DNA of 64,000 nt. It comes from Akkermansia muciniphila. GTDB lineage: Bacteria; Verrucomicrobiota; Verrucomicrobiia; Verrucomicrobiales; Akkermansiaceae. The DNA lies in the NCBI RefSeq assembly GCF_018709685.1, contig NZ_JABDHQ010000013.1, positions 1 through 64,000 on the forward strand, written 5' to 3'. The notes beneath the pieces are model-generated. The model was not told the DNA's origin, ran no database searches, and saw nothing but the letters and a program-made list of their open reading frames with translations. This document shows positions 37,237 to 46,657 of the stretch, one piece after another. Made by a program: the position numbers and the translations under genes. The first letter of the stretch is position 1. Every line of letters starts with the position of its first letter.

Positions 37237-38156
37237 CCCGGATGATTCTGAAGCGCCTGGGGCAGGGGCTCCTGGTTCTGCTGGTGCTGGAGACGGTGAC
37301 GTTTTTCCTGATACGCCTGCTGCCGGGCCACCCCTTCATGGGGGAGAAGAAGCTGCCGGACCACGTCCTCCAGCAGCTTCAGGCCAGTTACGGGCTGGAC
37401 CAGAGTTCCCTGGTGCAGTACGGGCGCTACTGGTGGAACATGCTGGTTCATGGCGACCTGGGACCGTCCCTGGTGAAGGAGGGAATCAGCGTGGCGGACA
37501 TGATCGGGCAGTCGTTCCCGGTTTCCCTCCAGCTGGGCGTGATCGGCATGGTGATTTCCATTCTGGTGGGCATTCCCGCCGGAATCGTGGCCGCCCTGTA
37601 CAAGAACAGGTGGATGGACTGGTGGGTGATGCTGGTTTCCATGGCGGGCATCTGCATTCCCGCCTTTGTGGTGGCTCCGCTGCTGGGCGTGGGCCTAGGC
37701 ATGAATGTGCCCGGCCTGAGCGTGGCGGGGTGGGATTCCCCGGGCTGCGTGGTTCTGCCCGCGCTGACGCTGGGGCTGGTGAATGCCGCGTATCTGGCGC
37801 GCCTGACGCGCGGCGGCATGCTTGAGGTGTTGGGGCAGGATTTCATCCGGACGGCCCGCGCCAAGGGGGCGGGGCCCTTCCGCATGGTCTGGAAGCACGC
37901 CCTGCGCGGGGGGCTGATTCCGGCCCTTTCCTACCTGGGGCCGGCTTTTGCGGCCATGATTACCGGTTCTTTTGTGGTGGAAACCTGTTTCCAGGTTCCG
38001 GGCATGGGCCAGCACTTTGTTAATGCCACCACGGACCGGGATTATTTCCTGATCCAGGGGCTTGTCCTGTTTTACGGCATCCTGATTGTCGCGGCCAATC
38101 TGGCCGTGGACCTGGTGCAGATGGCCGTCAACCCCAGATTGAGAACGGAGTCATGA
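37233..38156 (+). CDS. oppB: Oligopeptide ABC transporter permease OppB
   Basis: A 307-residue inner-membrane permease with six helices. The N-terminal FFLIRLLPGHPF and the cytoplasmic EAA-type loop RTARAKGAGPFRMVWKHAL are characteristic. It starts with GTG and overlaps the oppA stop by 4 bp; its own stop overlaps oppC by 4 bp (ATGA). No oppD or oppF ATPase gene is found in the window, so the energising subunits must be encoded elsewhere. Confidence 0.93.
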   Translation: MTRMILKRLGQGLLVLLVLETVTFFLIRLLPGHPFMGEKKLPDHVLQQLQASYGLDQSSLVQYGRYWWNMLVHGDLGPSLVKEGISVADMIGQSFPVSLQLGVIGMVISILVGIPAGIVAALYKNRWMDWWVMLVSMAGICIPAFVVAPLLGVGLGMNVPGLSVAGWDSPGCVVLPALTLGLVNAAYLARLTRGGMLEVLGQDFIRTARAKGAGPFRMVWKHALRGGLIPALSYLGPAFAAMITGSFVVETCFQVPGMGQHFVNATTDRDYFLIQGLVLFYGILIVAANLAVDLVQMAVNPRLRTES

Positions 38157-39109
38157 AGAGCGGGAAATGGAACAGCGCGGAGGAGCAGGGCTCTTCCCTG
38201 TGGAAGGACGCCTTTCTGCGGCTTTCCCGGAACCGCGCGGCCATGTTCTCCCTGCTGGCGCTGGCGCTGATTGTGGCGGCCTGTTTCCTGGGCCCCCTCC
38301 TGCCGTGGCTGCCGCACCCGAATGTGCAGGACCTGGCGCGCATTGCGGAAAGCCCCTCCCGGGAGCACTGGTTCGGTACGGACCAGCTGGGGCGGGACCT
38401 GCTGGCCCGCGTTCTGTACGGAGGCCGCATTTCCCTGCTGGTGGGCGTAGTGGCCACGGGCGTTTCCCTGGTGATCGGCGTGACGTACGGGCTGGTTTCC
38501 GGCTATGCCGGGGGGCGGCTGGACTCCCTGATGATGCGCCTGGTGGATGTGCTCTTTGCCCTGCCTTTTATTGTTCTGGTCATTATTTTCTCCCTGTCTG
38601 TGGAGGAACCCGCCCAGCGGCTGACGCAGTGGGTTTCCGGCGTCACGGGCTGGTCCGTGGAAATGGTGAGCCCCATGACCGGGCTGATTCCCCTGTTCAT
38701 CGCCATCGGCGCGCTGGGCTGGCTGACGCTGGCGCGCATCGTGCGCACGCAGACGCTGGAGCTGAAGGGGCAGGAGTTTGTGGAGGCGGCCCGTTCCCTG
38801 GGCATCGGCCACATGAAGATTTTATTCCGCCACATCGCGCCCAATCTCTTCGGCTCCGTCATCGTGTACACCACGCTGGCCGTCCCCGGCATCATGCTGC
38901 TGGAGGCCGTCCTGTCCTTCCTGGGGCTGGGGGTGAAGGTCCCCAATTCCTCCTGGGGCACGCTGATCAAGGAAGGGGCGGACCGCATGGAGGTGAGCCC
39001 GGAACTGCTCCTGTTCCCGGCGCTGCTGTTTTCCGCCACGCTGCTGGCGCTGAATTTCCTGGGGGACGGACTGCGGGACGCCCTGGACCCCAAGTCTTCC
39101 AGGGATTGA
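38153..39109 (+). CDS. oppC: Oligopeptide ABC transporter permease OppC
   Basis: A 318-residue partner permease. An N-terminal helix of the OppC_N type (LSRNRAAMFSLLALALIVAA) precedes the permease core, which has EHWFGTDQLGRDLLARVLYG and the EAA loop EAARSLGIGHMKILFRHIAPN. It is last in oppA-oppB-oppC and is followed 19 bp later by a small membrane protein on the same strand. Confidence 0.94.
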   Translation: MKSGKWNSAEEQGSSLWKDAFLRLSRNRAAMFSLLALALIVAACFLGPLLPWLPHPNVQDLARIAESPSREHWFGTDQLGRDLLARVLYGGRISLLVGVVATGVSLVIGVTYGLVSGYAGGRLDSLMMRLVDVLFALPFIVLVIIFSLSVEEPAQRLTQWVSGVTGWSVEMVSPMTGLIPLFIAIGALGWLTLARIVRTQTLELKGQEFVEAARSLGIGHMKILFRHIAPNLFGSVIVYTTLAVPGIMLLEAVLSFLGLGVKVPNSSWGTLIKEGADRMEVSPELLLFPALLFSATLLALNFLGDGLRDALDPKSSRD

Positions 39110-39128
39110 CGTTGTTGAATTAAAAAGA

Positions 39129-39491
39129 ATGAAAGTTGCGTTAACGATCTCCATGCTGGTCATCTCCAATGTCTTCATGACGTGGGCGTGGTACGGGCAT
39201 TTGAAGAAAGGTTCCCCGGCGGATGACAAGCCGCTGATGCTGATTATCCTGATGAGCTGGGGCGTGGCGTTTTTTGAATACTGCTTCCTGATTCCCGCCA
39301 ACCGCCTGGGCAACGCGGGCGGCCTGAACGTGGCCCAGCTCAAGATCATGCAGGAGGTCATCACCCTGTGCGTGTTCATCCCGTTTGCCTTGTTCTACAT
39401 CGGGGAGAAATGGAAGTGGGACTACCTGTGGGCCTTCCTGTGCGTGCTGGGCGCCGTGTTCTTTGTCAACAGGGAGCGCATGCTGGGGTGA
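39129..39491 (+). CDS. DMT-family small membrane protein (DUF486)
   Basis: 120 residues with four membrane helices. The phrases VFMTWAWYGHLK, GVAFFEYCFLIPANRLG and LKIMQEVITLCVF are those of the DUF486 family of the drug/metabolite transporter superfamily. The substrate is unknown. It follows oppC by 19 bp and may be read through from that operon. Confidence 0.9.
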   Translation: MKVALTISMLVISNVFMTWAWYGHLKKGSPADDKPLMLIILMSWGVAFFEYCFLIPANRLGNAGGLNVAQLKIMQEVITLCVFIPFALFYIGEKWKWDYLWAFLCVLGAVFFVNRERMLG

Positions 39492-39553
39492 CATGCGTGA
39501 CAGACTTTTTTTGTTCGCATTCCTCTTTCCGGATGGTCTCACCATTCAGAAAG

Positions 39554-39781
39554 ATGAATATGAAAATAATACCTATTCTTGCCGCAGCAACCGTCGCCGT
39601 CCTGGCCGCAGGGTGCCATCACCACGACAATGACTATTACCGGCCCGGTCCGTCAAACCATTACAACCATAATCATCATAATGGCTGGCATGGCAACCAG
39701 AACCGGCCCAGGCCCCACCAGCGCCCGCATTACGTTACCGCCAATGAGGCTTCCTATCCCCGGCTGTACCAGCTCATGTAG
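39554..39781 (+). CDS. Small histidine-rich lipoprotein
   Basis: 75 residues from MNMKIIPILAA. A lipoprotein signal ends LAAGC, followed directly by HHHDNDYY and a stretch rich in His, Asn and Pro (NHYNHNHHNGWHG, RPHQRPHY). The composition suggests metal binding, such as zinc, nickel or copper, at the outer envelope, which is an inference only. It could be overlooked because a longer open frame starts at 39368. It lies 62 bp after the DUF486 gene. Confidence 0.7.
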   Translation: MNMKIIPILAAATVAVLAAGCHHHDNDYYRPGPSNHYNHNHHNGWHGNQNRPRPHQRPHYVTANEASYPRLYQLM

Positions 39782-40021
39782 ATGAGCATCCGCCGGGGGA
39801 AGGTTCCTTATGGACCCGGCGTTGGCGGAAAAAGGGCCGTAAAGAAGGGCTGTGCCGGAATGCAGTTTCCCGGGCCTTCCTGATTCCATCCCCGGCGGCG
39901 CGCCGCCCGGTTTCTGGAACAGGGGCGGGTTCTGCGGGACCCTTGGGCGGGCCTGGCTCTTCGCGCACAGGATATAAGCTTGAAAAGGCGCGGCGCCCCC
40001 GGCACTCTATGCGCCAGATCA

Positions 40022-41203
40022 ATGACTATAGATGAGCAACTGGATATATTGATGGGCGGTACTGCCGTCGTAATCAGCCGTGAAGAATTGAAGGAGCGTC
40101 TCAAGCTAGGGCGTCCCCTGCGCGTGAAGCTGGGCGTGGACCCCACCGCGCCGGATATTCACCTGGGCCATACGGTGGCTATTGAAAAACTGCGCCAGTT
40201 CCAGGAACTGGGCCATCAGGCCATTTTGCTCATCGGGGATTTTACCGCTACCATCGGAGACCCCTCCGGCCGTTCCGTCACCCGTCCCCCGCTTTCCCGA
40301 GAACAGGTGCTGGCGAATGCGGAAACGTACACCAAGCAGGCGTTCAAGATTCTGGACCGTGACAAGACGGAGATCGTCTATAACGGGGACTGGTTCCGCA
40401 AGATGACGTATGAGGAAGTGCTGAAGCTCAATTCCCGCGTCACCATGCAGCAGATGCTGGCGCGGGAGGATTTCAAGGCCCGCGTGGAAGGCGGCAAGGA
40501 AGTACGCCTGCACGAGATGCAGTACCCGATCATGCAGGGCTGGGATTCCGTGGAAATCCGTGCGGACGTGGAGCTGGGCGGCACGGACCAGCTTTTCAAC
40601 ATCCTGGTGGGGCGCGACCTTCAGAAGGAGGAAGGCATGCCGCCCCAGATCGCCATGACCATGCCCCTGCTGGAAGGCCTGGACGGCGTGCGCAAGATGT
40701 CCAAGTCCTATGGGAATTACGTGGGCGTGGATGAAGCCCCGGAAATGATGTTCGGCAAGATGATGAGCGCCAGCGATGAGCTGATGGACCGCTATTACCT
40801 GGTCCTGCTGGGTGAAAAGCGGGATATGGACCTGCACCCCATGGAAGCCAAGAAGCTGCTGGCCTGGAAGATTACGGCCCGTTACCACGATTCCGCCTCC
40901 GCGGATGCCGCCCGCGCTGACTGGGAGACCCGTTTTTCCAAGAGGGACCTGGCCGCCGCAGACCTGCCGGAAGTGGAGATTGCCTCCCTGCCTGCCGGCA
41001 TGAACGCGCTGGCCCTGGCGGCCTTCCTGTTTGAGAACGTTTTCCAGGTGAAGAAGTCCAACGGCGTGCTGCGCAAGGAACATTTTACGCCCGGCGCCAT
41101 CCAGTTGAATGACGTGAAGGTGACGGACCCCGCCGCCGTGCTGGAACTGGCTCCCGGCAGCGTTCTGCGCCTGAGCAAGAAACACGCCGTGCGCTTCAAG
41201 TAG
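40022..41203 (+). CDS. tyrS: Tyrosyl-tRNA synthetase
   Basis: About 393 residues from MTIDEQLDIL; the frame is open upstream to 39980. The class I signatures are HLGH at 47-50 and KMSKS at 225-229, followed by YGNYVGVDEAP. PTAPDIHLGHTVAI and the C-terminal S4-like domain place it in the TyrRZ-type bacterial branch. It charges tRNA-Tyr in the cytoplasm. No T-box or other leader was recognised in the 240 bp upstream. Confidence 0.96.
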   Translation: MTIDEQLDILMGGTAVVISREELKERLKLGRPLRVKLGVDPTAPDIHLGHTVAIEKLRQFQELGHQAILLIGDFTATIGDPSGRSVTRPPLSREQVLANAETYTKQAFKILDRDKTEIVYNGDWFRKMTYEEVLKLNSRVTMQQMLAREDFKARVEGGKEVRLHEMQYPIMQGWDSVEIRADVELGGTDQLFNILVGRDLQKEEGMPPQIAMTMPLLEGLDGVRKMSKSYGNYVGVDEAPEMMFGKMMSASDELMDRYYLVLLGEKRDMDLHPMEAKKLLAWKITARYHDSASADAARADWETRFSKRDLAAADLPEVEIASLPAGMNALALAAFLFENVFQVKKSNGVLRKEHFTPGAIQLNDVKVTDPAAVLELAPGSVLRLSKKHAVRFK

Positions 41204-41241
41204 GGAGCCGGAAACGGCGTTCACCTTCCTTCAATGCCTCC

Positions 41242-42228
41242 ATGCCGGGATTCCTTTCCAAATTGGACCGTTTCACCGTTGGCCTCATCGTCAGCGTGAG
41301 CGCGGGGATTCTGCTCCCCTGTTCCGGCGTGTGGGATACGGTGTTCAGCCGCCTGAGTGATGCGGCCATCATCCTGCTCTTTTTCCTGTACGGGGCCAAG
41401 CTTTCCCGCCGCTCCGTGTGGGAGGGTCTGATGCACTGGCGGCTCCAGGGGCTGGTGGCCGCCAGCACCTTCGTGATTTTCCCCCTGCTGGGGATTTTAA
41501 GCATCCCCGTATGGAACAGCGTGCTGGGGCCGGACCTGTGCATGGGCATGCTGTACGTGTGCATGCTGCCCTCCACGGTGCAGTCCAGCATTGCGTTTAC
41601 CTCCATGGCGGGCGGAAATGTGGCGGCGGCCATTTGTTCCGCTTCCGTCTCCAGCCTGCTGGGGGTGTTCCTCACGCCCCTGCTGGTGGGGCTGGTGTGG
41701 TCCCGCGGGGGAGAAGGGGGCGTGGATTTCTCCACCTTCCTGAACATCTGCTATATCATTCTGGTTCCCTTTGTTGCGGGACAGCTCGCCCAGCGCTGGA
41801 TAGGCAAGTGGGTAGTGACGCACCGGAACATCACTTCCTGGACGGATCACAGCACCATCTGGCTGGTGATTTACACGGCGTTCAGCCACGCCATGATCAA
41901 CGGCGTGTGGAAAAACCTTCCCTGGCTTTCCCTGGTGGAGGTTCTGGCGTTCTGCGGCATTCTGCTGGCCGCAGTCCTGTGGCTGACGGCGTTCCTTTCC
42001 CGCAGGCTCCGTTTTTCCCGTGAGGACCGCATCGCGATCATTTTCTGCGGCTCCAAGAAGAGCCTGGCAACCGGGATCCCGATGATGAACGTGATCTTTG
42101 CCGGAGCGCCCATCGGCCTGCTGGTCATTCCCATCATGGTATTCCACCAGCTCCAGTTGATGGTGTGCTCCTTTCTGGCCCGGAAATGGGGGAAGGATGT
42201 GGGAAGGACGGAAGGGGACCGTTTGTAA
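41242..42228 (+). CDS. Bile-acid:sodium symporter-family protein
   Basis: A 328-residue membrane protein with about nine to ten helices. It follows the SBF-like (YfeH) branch of the bile-acid:sodium symporter superfamily: LLFFLYGAKLSRR, GMLYVCMLPSTVQSSIAFTSMAGGN and FCGSKKSLATGIPM. Transport of bile acid is not implied; most bacterial members have unknown organic-anion substrates. It lies 38 bp after tyrS, on the same strand. Confidence 0.88.
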   Translation: MPGFLSKLDRFTVGLIVSVSAGILLPCSGVWDTVFSRLSDAAIILLFFLYGAKLSRRSVWEGLMHWRLQGLVAASTFVIFPLLGILSIPVWNSVLGPDLCMGMLYVCMLPSTVQSSIAFTSMAGGNVAAAICSASVSSLLGVFLTPLLVGLVWSRGGEGGVDFSTFLNICYIILVPFVAGQLAQRWIGKWVVTHRNITSWTDHSTIWLVIYTAFSHAMINGVWKNLPWLSLVEVLAFCGILLAAVLWLTAFLSRRLRFSREDRIAIIFCGSKKSLATGIPMMNVIFAGAPIGLLVIPIMVFHQLQLMVCSFLARKWGKDVGRTEGDRL

Positions 42229-42269
42229 ACTGATTTTCCCTGCGCGCTGCGCCGGAGCAGGGTTCACAT

Positions 42270-42575
42270 GAAGGCCGGAGGCCTCCATTCCCAGGTGGCC
42301 GTCTTCCGTCCATGCCGTGGGCAATAGTTCTTCCCCGTATTCTTTGATGGCCGCGCTGCCGGAAACAAGGGCCTCCGGCCCTTGTAAGAATAATTCCTCC
42401 GTTTCTCTCCGGAACAGACCCCGCCATGAAGGCCGGGAAACCGGGCGTGCCCGGTGGGACGGAATGCGAAGCATGAAGCCCGCAGGGTGAGTGAATCGGA
42501 AAGATGAACGGCTCACCCCTTCATTCCCGGCTGACCGCCTTCCGTTCAAGCCTTGGGGAACAGCCCTTCGCCATG
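42270..42575. repeat. Mosaic intergenic repeat, copy B
   Basis: The 430-bp gap between 42229 and 42660 has no gene. It holds three blocks shared with copies A and C. The block at 42341-42390 runs from TTTGATGGCCGCGCTGCCGG to CCCTTGTAAGAA. The block at 42432-42490 runs from GCCGGGAAACCG through GGGACGGAATGCGAAGCATG to GCCCGCAGGGTGAGTGAATC. The last block at about 42520-42575 contains CTTCATTCCC and TTCCGTTCAAGCCTTGGGGA. The order differs from copy C. Confidence 0.75.
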
Positions 42576-42660
42576 CCTTTTTGACAGCCGTATCAATGGG
42601 AATTCCTCCCTGCCTCTCCCGGCTGAAATCATGCCGTGTCCGGGTCTGCCTCCCGGAACA

Positions 42661-43017
42661 TCAGTTTTCCGTCAGCTTCAGGACGCCGTCACACTGCATG
42701 TCCCTGCCCGGCACAACGACGTAGTTTCCGTAGGAGGGGATTTTGGCCGTTACGGGCTTGTTGCGGAATTTGGACATGAACCGCTGGAAGGGTTCCATGT
42801 CTTCTGGAACGATTTTCACTTCCGTATAGGCGGGATTGGACTGCACATCCGTGATTTCCACCCGGAAGGAGCCCACGCCGTTGCCGTCCGGCGTATAGAA
42901 TTCCAGGGATTCTTCCGGGGAGGAGGGGTGCATGAAGAACAGGAAAAGCATGATGCCCAGAGCCGCCAGGGTGACGACGGTCAGCGGAATGTTTTTTCTG
43001 AGTGGTCTGATGTGCAT
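42661..43017 (-). CDS. Membrane-anchored protein of unknown function
   Basis: 118 residues. A basic start MHIRPLRKN is followed by one hydrophobic helix (about 11-29) and a soluble domain of about 85 residues with beta-rich sequence (FRVEITDVQSNPAYTEVKI). No family was recognised. It would be anchored in the inner membrane facing the periplasm. It stands alone, divergent from the next gene. Confidence 0.6.
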   Translation of the reverse strand: MHIRPLRKNIPLTVVTLAALGIMLFLFFMHPSSPEESLEFYTPDGNGVGSFRVEITDVQSNPAYTEVKIVPEDMEPFQRFMSKFRNKPVTAKIPSYGNYVVVPGRDMQCDGVLKLTEN

Positions 43018-43205
43018 GCCTGCTTTTCCTTTCTTTCATAAGATTATGGGTTTTACTGGGACGTGTCAACACCTCCGGAAGGAAGCCATGACGCGGATGT
43101 TATCCATCTTCTTTTGGTGGAACGGCTTCCGGAGCGGATTGCGTGCAGGGAAAAGGGTTGCGTCCGGGGGGCAATGTGGTAGTTTGTGCGGACAAAGGGA
43201 GCCCT

Positions 43206-44414
43206 ATGACCGTGCCCGTAAAGATACTGTCCGCGTTGGCCGGACTGAGCCTGGCCGGAAGCGTTCACGCGCGCATCTGGACCAATGACCGGGGCGCAAC
43301 CGTGGTAGCCGTGCTGGTGGCCGTACGGGATGCGGAGGTGGACCTGAAGCTTCAGGACGGGCGTGTGGTGGCCGTTCCCAAGAACGTTTTTTCCGGCGCG
43401 GACCAGGCGTATATTCTGGAATGGGCGAAGTCCGGCGGCACGCTTCCGGATACGGATGTGGGGGCGGAGAATCCCCCCGCGCAGGGAAGCCCCGGCGCTC
43501 GTTACGTCCCTCTGGAACCGAACTGGGACACTCCCTGGCCCGCTGCGGCGTCGGCTCCCTCCTTCCTGCTGGTGAAGGCCGTGCAGGAGACGGATGAGCT
43601 GAGCGTGTATGAAACGGACCATTTCATGATTGAGTCTCCCGGAAAATTGTCGGAAGCGGAACGCATGGCCCTGGCGCGGAGGTTTGAGACCGTTTTGTCC
43701 GTTCTGGCGGGCCTACCCATGAATCTGACGGTGGCGCGCCGCCCCTCCCGCAAGTATCTGGTGCGGGTGTGCTTCCAGGAAGAGGATTTTAACCAGGCGC
43801 CGGGCCTCACGCATGGCAGGCTCAAGTTTTCCCCCACCAGTTTCACGGTTCTGCTGCTGCGGAACAAGAAAGGGAAACCGCTGAAGCTGGATGCCGTGGA
43901 TCCGCGCTTTGCCGTCACGCACTGGGTGGCGCAGTCCATGGACCTGGAGCACTGGCTGGTGGACGGCTTTTCCGCGTACATGGCTTTCCTTCCCATGGTG
44001 AAGGAGGCCGCGGTGTTCCGGAAGCTTCCCGAAAGGCTGGCCTCCATGCTGCCGCGCGCCGTACGCACCGGAAAGGAGTCGCTGCCTGCGCTGGCGGACA
44101 TGCTGGCGCGGGATTCCTCCCATTCCGCCGCAGGCCATGACAGCCCCTTGAAGGGAGACACGGCAGGGTACTGGGCCGGCCTGTTGTGGACGGTGTACTG
44201 GTTCCATCTGGAAGGGGAGGGAAAGGCGGCCCGCCTCCGGAGCTACCTGAAGGCCCGGGATGCGGAGGATGAGAGCAAGGCGCGGGGCATCCTGCTGAAC
44301 GGGAAGCGTCCGGAAGAAGTGCAGCAGGAAATGGCGGCAGCCTGGAAAAAGCTGGGCGTGACGCTGAAGTTTGCGCCGCCGTCCCCTCCCGCTGCGGACA
44401 AGGCGGCGGAGTAG
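43206..44414 (+). CDS. SHD1-domain protein with degenerate peptidase-like region
   Basis: About 402 residues from MTVPVKILSALAGLSLAG, a signal peptide ending around SVHA. Right after it, RIWTNDRGATVVAVLVAV runs into KLQDGRVVAVPKNVFSGADQAYI, the SLA1-homology domain 1 that is common in secreted Planctomycete and Verrucomicrobia proteins. The middle part contains THWVAQSMDLEHWLVDGFSAYM, which resembles the zinc-peptidase pattern H-E-x-x-H plus W-x-x-E-G with the metal ligands lost. The end is alanine/proline-rich. The function is unknown. Confidence 0.7.
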   Translation: MTVPVKILSALAGLSLAGSVHARIWTNDRGATVVAVLVAVRDAEVDLKLQDGRVVAVPKNVFSGADQAYILEWAKSGGTLPDTDVGAENPPAQGSPGARYVPLEPNWDTPWPAAASAPSFLLVKAVQETDELSVYETDHFMIESPGKLSEAERMALARRFETVLSVLAGLPMNLTVARRPSRKYLVRVCFQEEDFNQAPGLTHGRLKFSPTSFTVLLLRNKKGKPLKLDAVDPRFAVTHWVAQSMDLEHWLVDGFSAYMAFLPMVKEAAVFRKLPERLASMLPRAVRTGKESLPALADMLARDSSHSAAGHDSPLKGDTAGYWAGLLWTVYWFHLEGEGKAARLRSYLKARDAEDESKARGILLNGKRPEEVQQEMAAAWKKLGVTLKFAPPSPPAADKAAE

Positions 44415-44458
44415 CGGAAGGGTATGTTCTTTCCCTGCGGAAAAGGGGGAGCGCCGGG

Positions 44459-46657
44459 TCAGATGGTGCCGTTGAGCTTTCTGCCAACCCAGAAGAGGGT
44501 AAGAAGGAGGAGAAGGAGGCCGAGCGTGTACGGGCTGCACCAGAGCAGAATGCGCGTTTCCATGGGCGGCGGCACGGGGAGGTCCTTGATTTCCTTGATG
44601 AGCTGCTGGATTTCCTCCGCCTTTACCATGCGTCCGCGCGTGATGGACGTCATTTCCTCCATCAGGGCGGTATTGACGGGCTGGCCGATTTTTTCCAGCG
44701 TTTCATTCATGGTGATGACCGGAAGCGTGACGGATTTGTCCGGTTCCGCGGAGGAGGAGGCCGTCAGCTTCCACGTGCCGGGACGGTTGATTTTAACGGA
44801 AGCGGTGAAGGAACCCCAGGTATGGTCCATGTTGTCCATCTGCACGCGGCTGACGGTGCCTTCCGGAGCAGTGACGTCCAGGAAGACCTCCCCGTCCTGG
44901 AGGGGCGCTCCCAGCTTGTCGGAGACCATGGCGGTGACCGTCAGCGTATCCCCCAGGCGCGGGCGTTCCGGGTTGGGAATCAGGCGGATTCTTTCCCCGG
45001 CGGCCATGTTGCGCTGGTAGCTCATCCAGCGGGCCACCTGGCTCCAGAAGCGGTAATGGTACTTGTCCTCCACGCCGCGCCGCCAGCGCCAGGCGGAGTC
45101 CGTCCCCATGAAGAGGACTTTGCCGTTGCCGTAGGACTGGGTGACGATGAGGGGAATGCGTCCGTAGGCATTCTTGTCCGCCGCGTGCACGGCCAGCACG
45201 GTGGTGCCTGCCTTGGGCCGTTCCACGGGGGCGTACCAGTTGAAGCCCGGCAGGTTGCGCCACACCTCCTCATTTTCACTTTCCGTGTCCGCCAGCATGG
45301 TGAGCAGGGAGCCGCGGCCCTCCGGTGTCAGGATGAGGGGGGAGGGTGCGGGCTGGGTGGTGCCTTCCGGCTTGGCGGTGAGGAAGGTGACGGGCATCAG
45401 GTCCCCCAGTTCGGATTTCAGGAGCTCCATCTGCCTGCCCTGGTAGCCGGGGAGGAAGACGATGCCGCTGGCCTGGTTTTTAACCATGCCCTTGAGCAGG
45501 GCTGCCTGTTCACTGGTCAGCCCCTTGGGCCCCAGTCCCACGTCTCCAATGAAGATGACGTCATACTGGGCCAGGTCTTCCATCCTGTCCGGGAATTTGA
45601 GCAGGTAGCCGGGGCCTTCCCCCATCTCCGCGATGTCCGGATGAATGAGCAGGGTGTGCACGTCCACGCCCGGGTCACGGTACAGGGCGTTCCGGATGAA
45701 GCGGTATTCCCAGCGCGGCAGCGTATCCACCACCAGCACCTTGATGGATTCCCGCCTGCCGGCGATGCTGAAGGAGGATGCGTTGTTGTTCTGCATCCGT
45801 TCCTGGGGTTGCACGGGTAGTTTGAGTTCCAGCGTTTCCGCCCCTTCCTTTTCTATTTTCCACAGGACGGCGCTGGACACTTCCCCTTGGGCCGGGATGG
45901 TGACGGTGCGCGTGACGGTTTTTCCCGTATCCCTGGAGGTCAGGGTGAGCGTGGTCCGGGTTTCCTTGCCCAGCGTGCTTTTAATGGTGAAGGGTATCTG
46001 CACCGTCTCCCCGATGATGCCGTAAGTGGGGGCTTTCACGTCCTGAAGGGCCAGGTCCGGCAGGGGGTAGGGACTGCCGGCGGGAATGATGAAGAGGGGG
46101 ATGCCCCGCGTGCGCATGCGCTGGGCCTGCGTGAGCACGGAGGCGGGGGTGTTGTGCCCGCCGTCCGTGAACATGATGACGGCCCGGAGGTTGTCCGAGG
46201 AGTGCATGGCGTCTTCCAGCGGCTGGGCCAGGTCCGTGCCGGCCATGGCGTAGTCAGCGGAGTCCGGAGGGGGAGGCGCGCCGAAGGCTGCGTTTTCCAC
46301 CACATGCGTGTCTTTCAGGGATTCCGTGCTGTTGCCCTTGATAAGTTCCTGCACGTAAGCCGTGCGGGTGACGACGTGCAGGGGGGTGAGCTCCACGTCC
46401 TGCGTTTCCATGGAGCCGGAGCGGTCCTCCAGGATGGAGACCTTGGGTTTTTCCTGCGGGGCGGAGGTGATGACCCATTCCGGCTGGAAGAGCAGGAAGC
46501 AGATGCCCGCCAGAATCAGCAGGCGCAGCAGTTCCAGCTTAAAGGTGAGCGGCCGGCGGTTGCGCTTGCAGGCGGTGCGGCTCATCCACACGCCGGCGCC
46601 CATGACCAGGACGGCCAGGATAATGCTTAACGCGGTAGGTTGAAGGCTCAGGCTCAT
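44459..46657 (-). CDS. Membrane protein with von Willebrand A-like domain
   Basis: About 732 residues from MSLSLQPTALSIILAV. Two N-terminal helices precede a vWA-like domain with MIDAS residues D-x-S-x-S in LEDRSGSMETQD and TDGGHNTPA. A beta-rich region follows, then a glutamine-amidotransferase-like region with LVVDTLPRWEYRFIRNAL and DVIFIGDVG. A helix ends the protein. The start ATG at 46657 overlaps the previous stop by 4 bp (ATGA). With its BatA-like neighbour it forms a two-gene unit common in Planctomycetes and Verrucomicrobia; the function is unknown. Confidence 0.8.
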   Translation of the reverse strand: MSLSLQPTALSIILAVLVMGAGVWMSRTACKRNRRPLTFKLELLRLLILAGICFLLFQPEWVITSAPQEKPKVSILEDRSGSMETQDVELTPLHVVTRTAYVQELIKGNSTESLKDTHVVENAAFGAPPPPDSADYAMAGTDLAQPLEDAMHSSDNLRAVIMFTDGGHNTPASVLTQAQRMRTRGIPLFIIPAGSPYPLPDLALQDVKAPTYGIIGETVQIPFTIKSTLGKETRTTLTLTSRDTGKTVTRTVTIPAQGEVSSAVLWKIEKEGAETLELKLPVQPQERMQNNNASSFSIAGRRESIKVLVVDTLPRWEYRFIRNALYRDPGVDVHTLLIHPDIAEMGEGPGYLLKFPDRMEDLAQYDVIFIGDVGLGPKGLTSEQAALLKGMVKNQASGIVFLPGYQGRQMELLKSELGDLMPVTFLTAKPEGTTQPAPSPLILTPEGRGSLLTMLADTESENEEVWRNLPGFNWYAPVERPKAGTTVLAVHAADKNAYGRIPLIVTQSYGNGKVLFMGTDSAWRWRRGVEDKYHYRFWSQVARWMSYQRNMAAGERIRLIPNPERPRLGDTLTVTAMVSDKLGAPLQDGEVFLDVTAPEGTVSRVQMDNMDHTWGSFTASVKINRPGTWKLTASSSAEPDKSVTLPVITMNETLEKIGQPVNTALMEEMTSITRGRMVKAEEIQQLIKEIKDLPVPPPMETRILLWCSPYTLGLLLLLLTLFWVGRKLNGTI

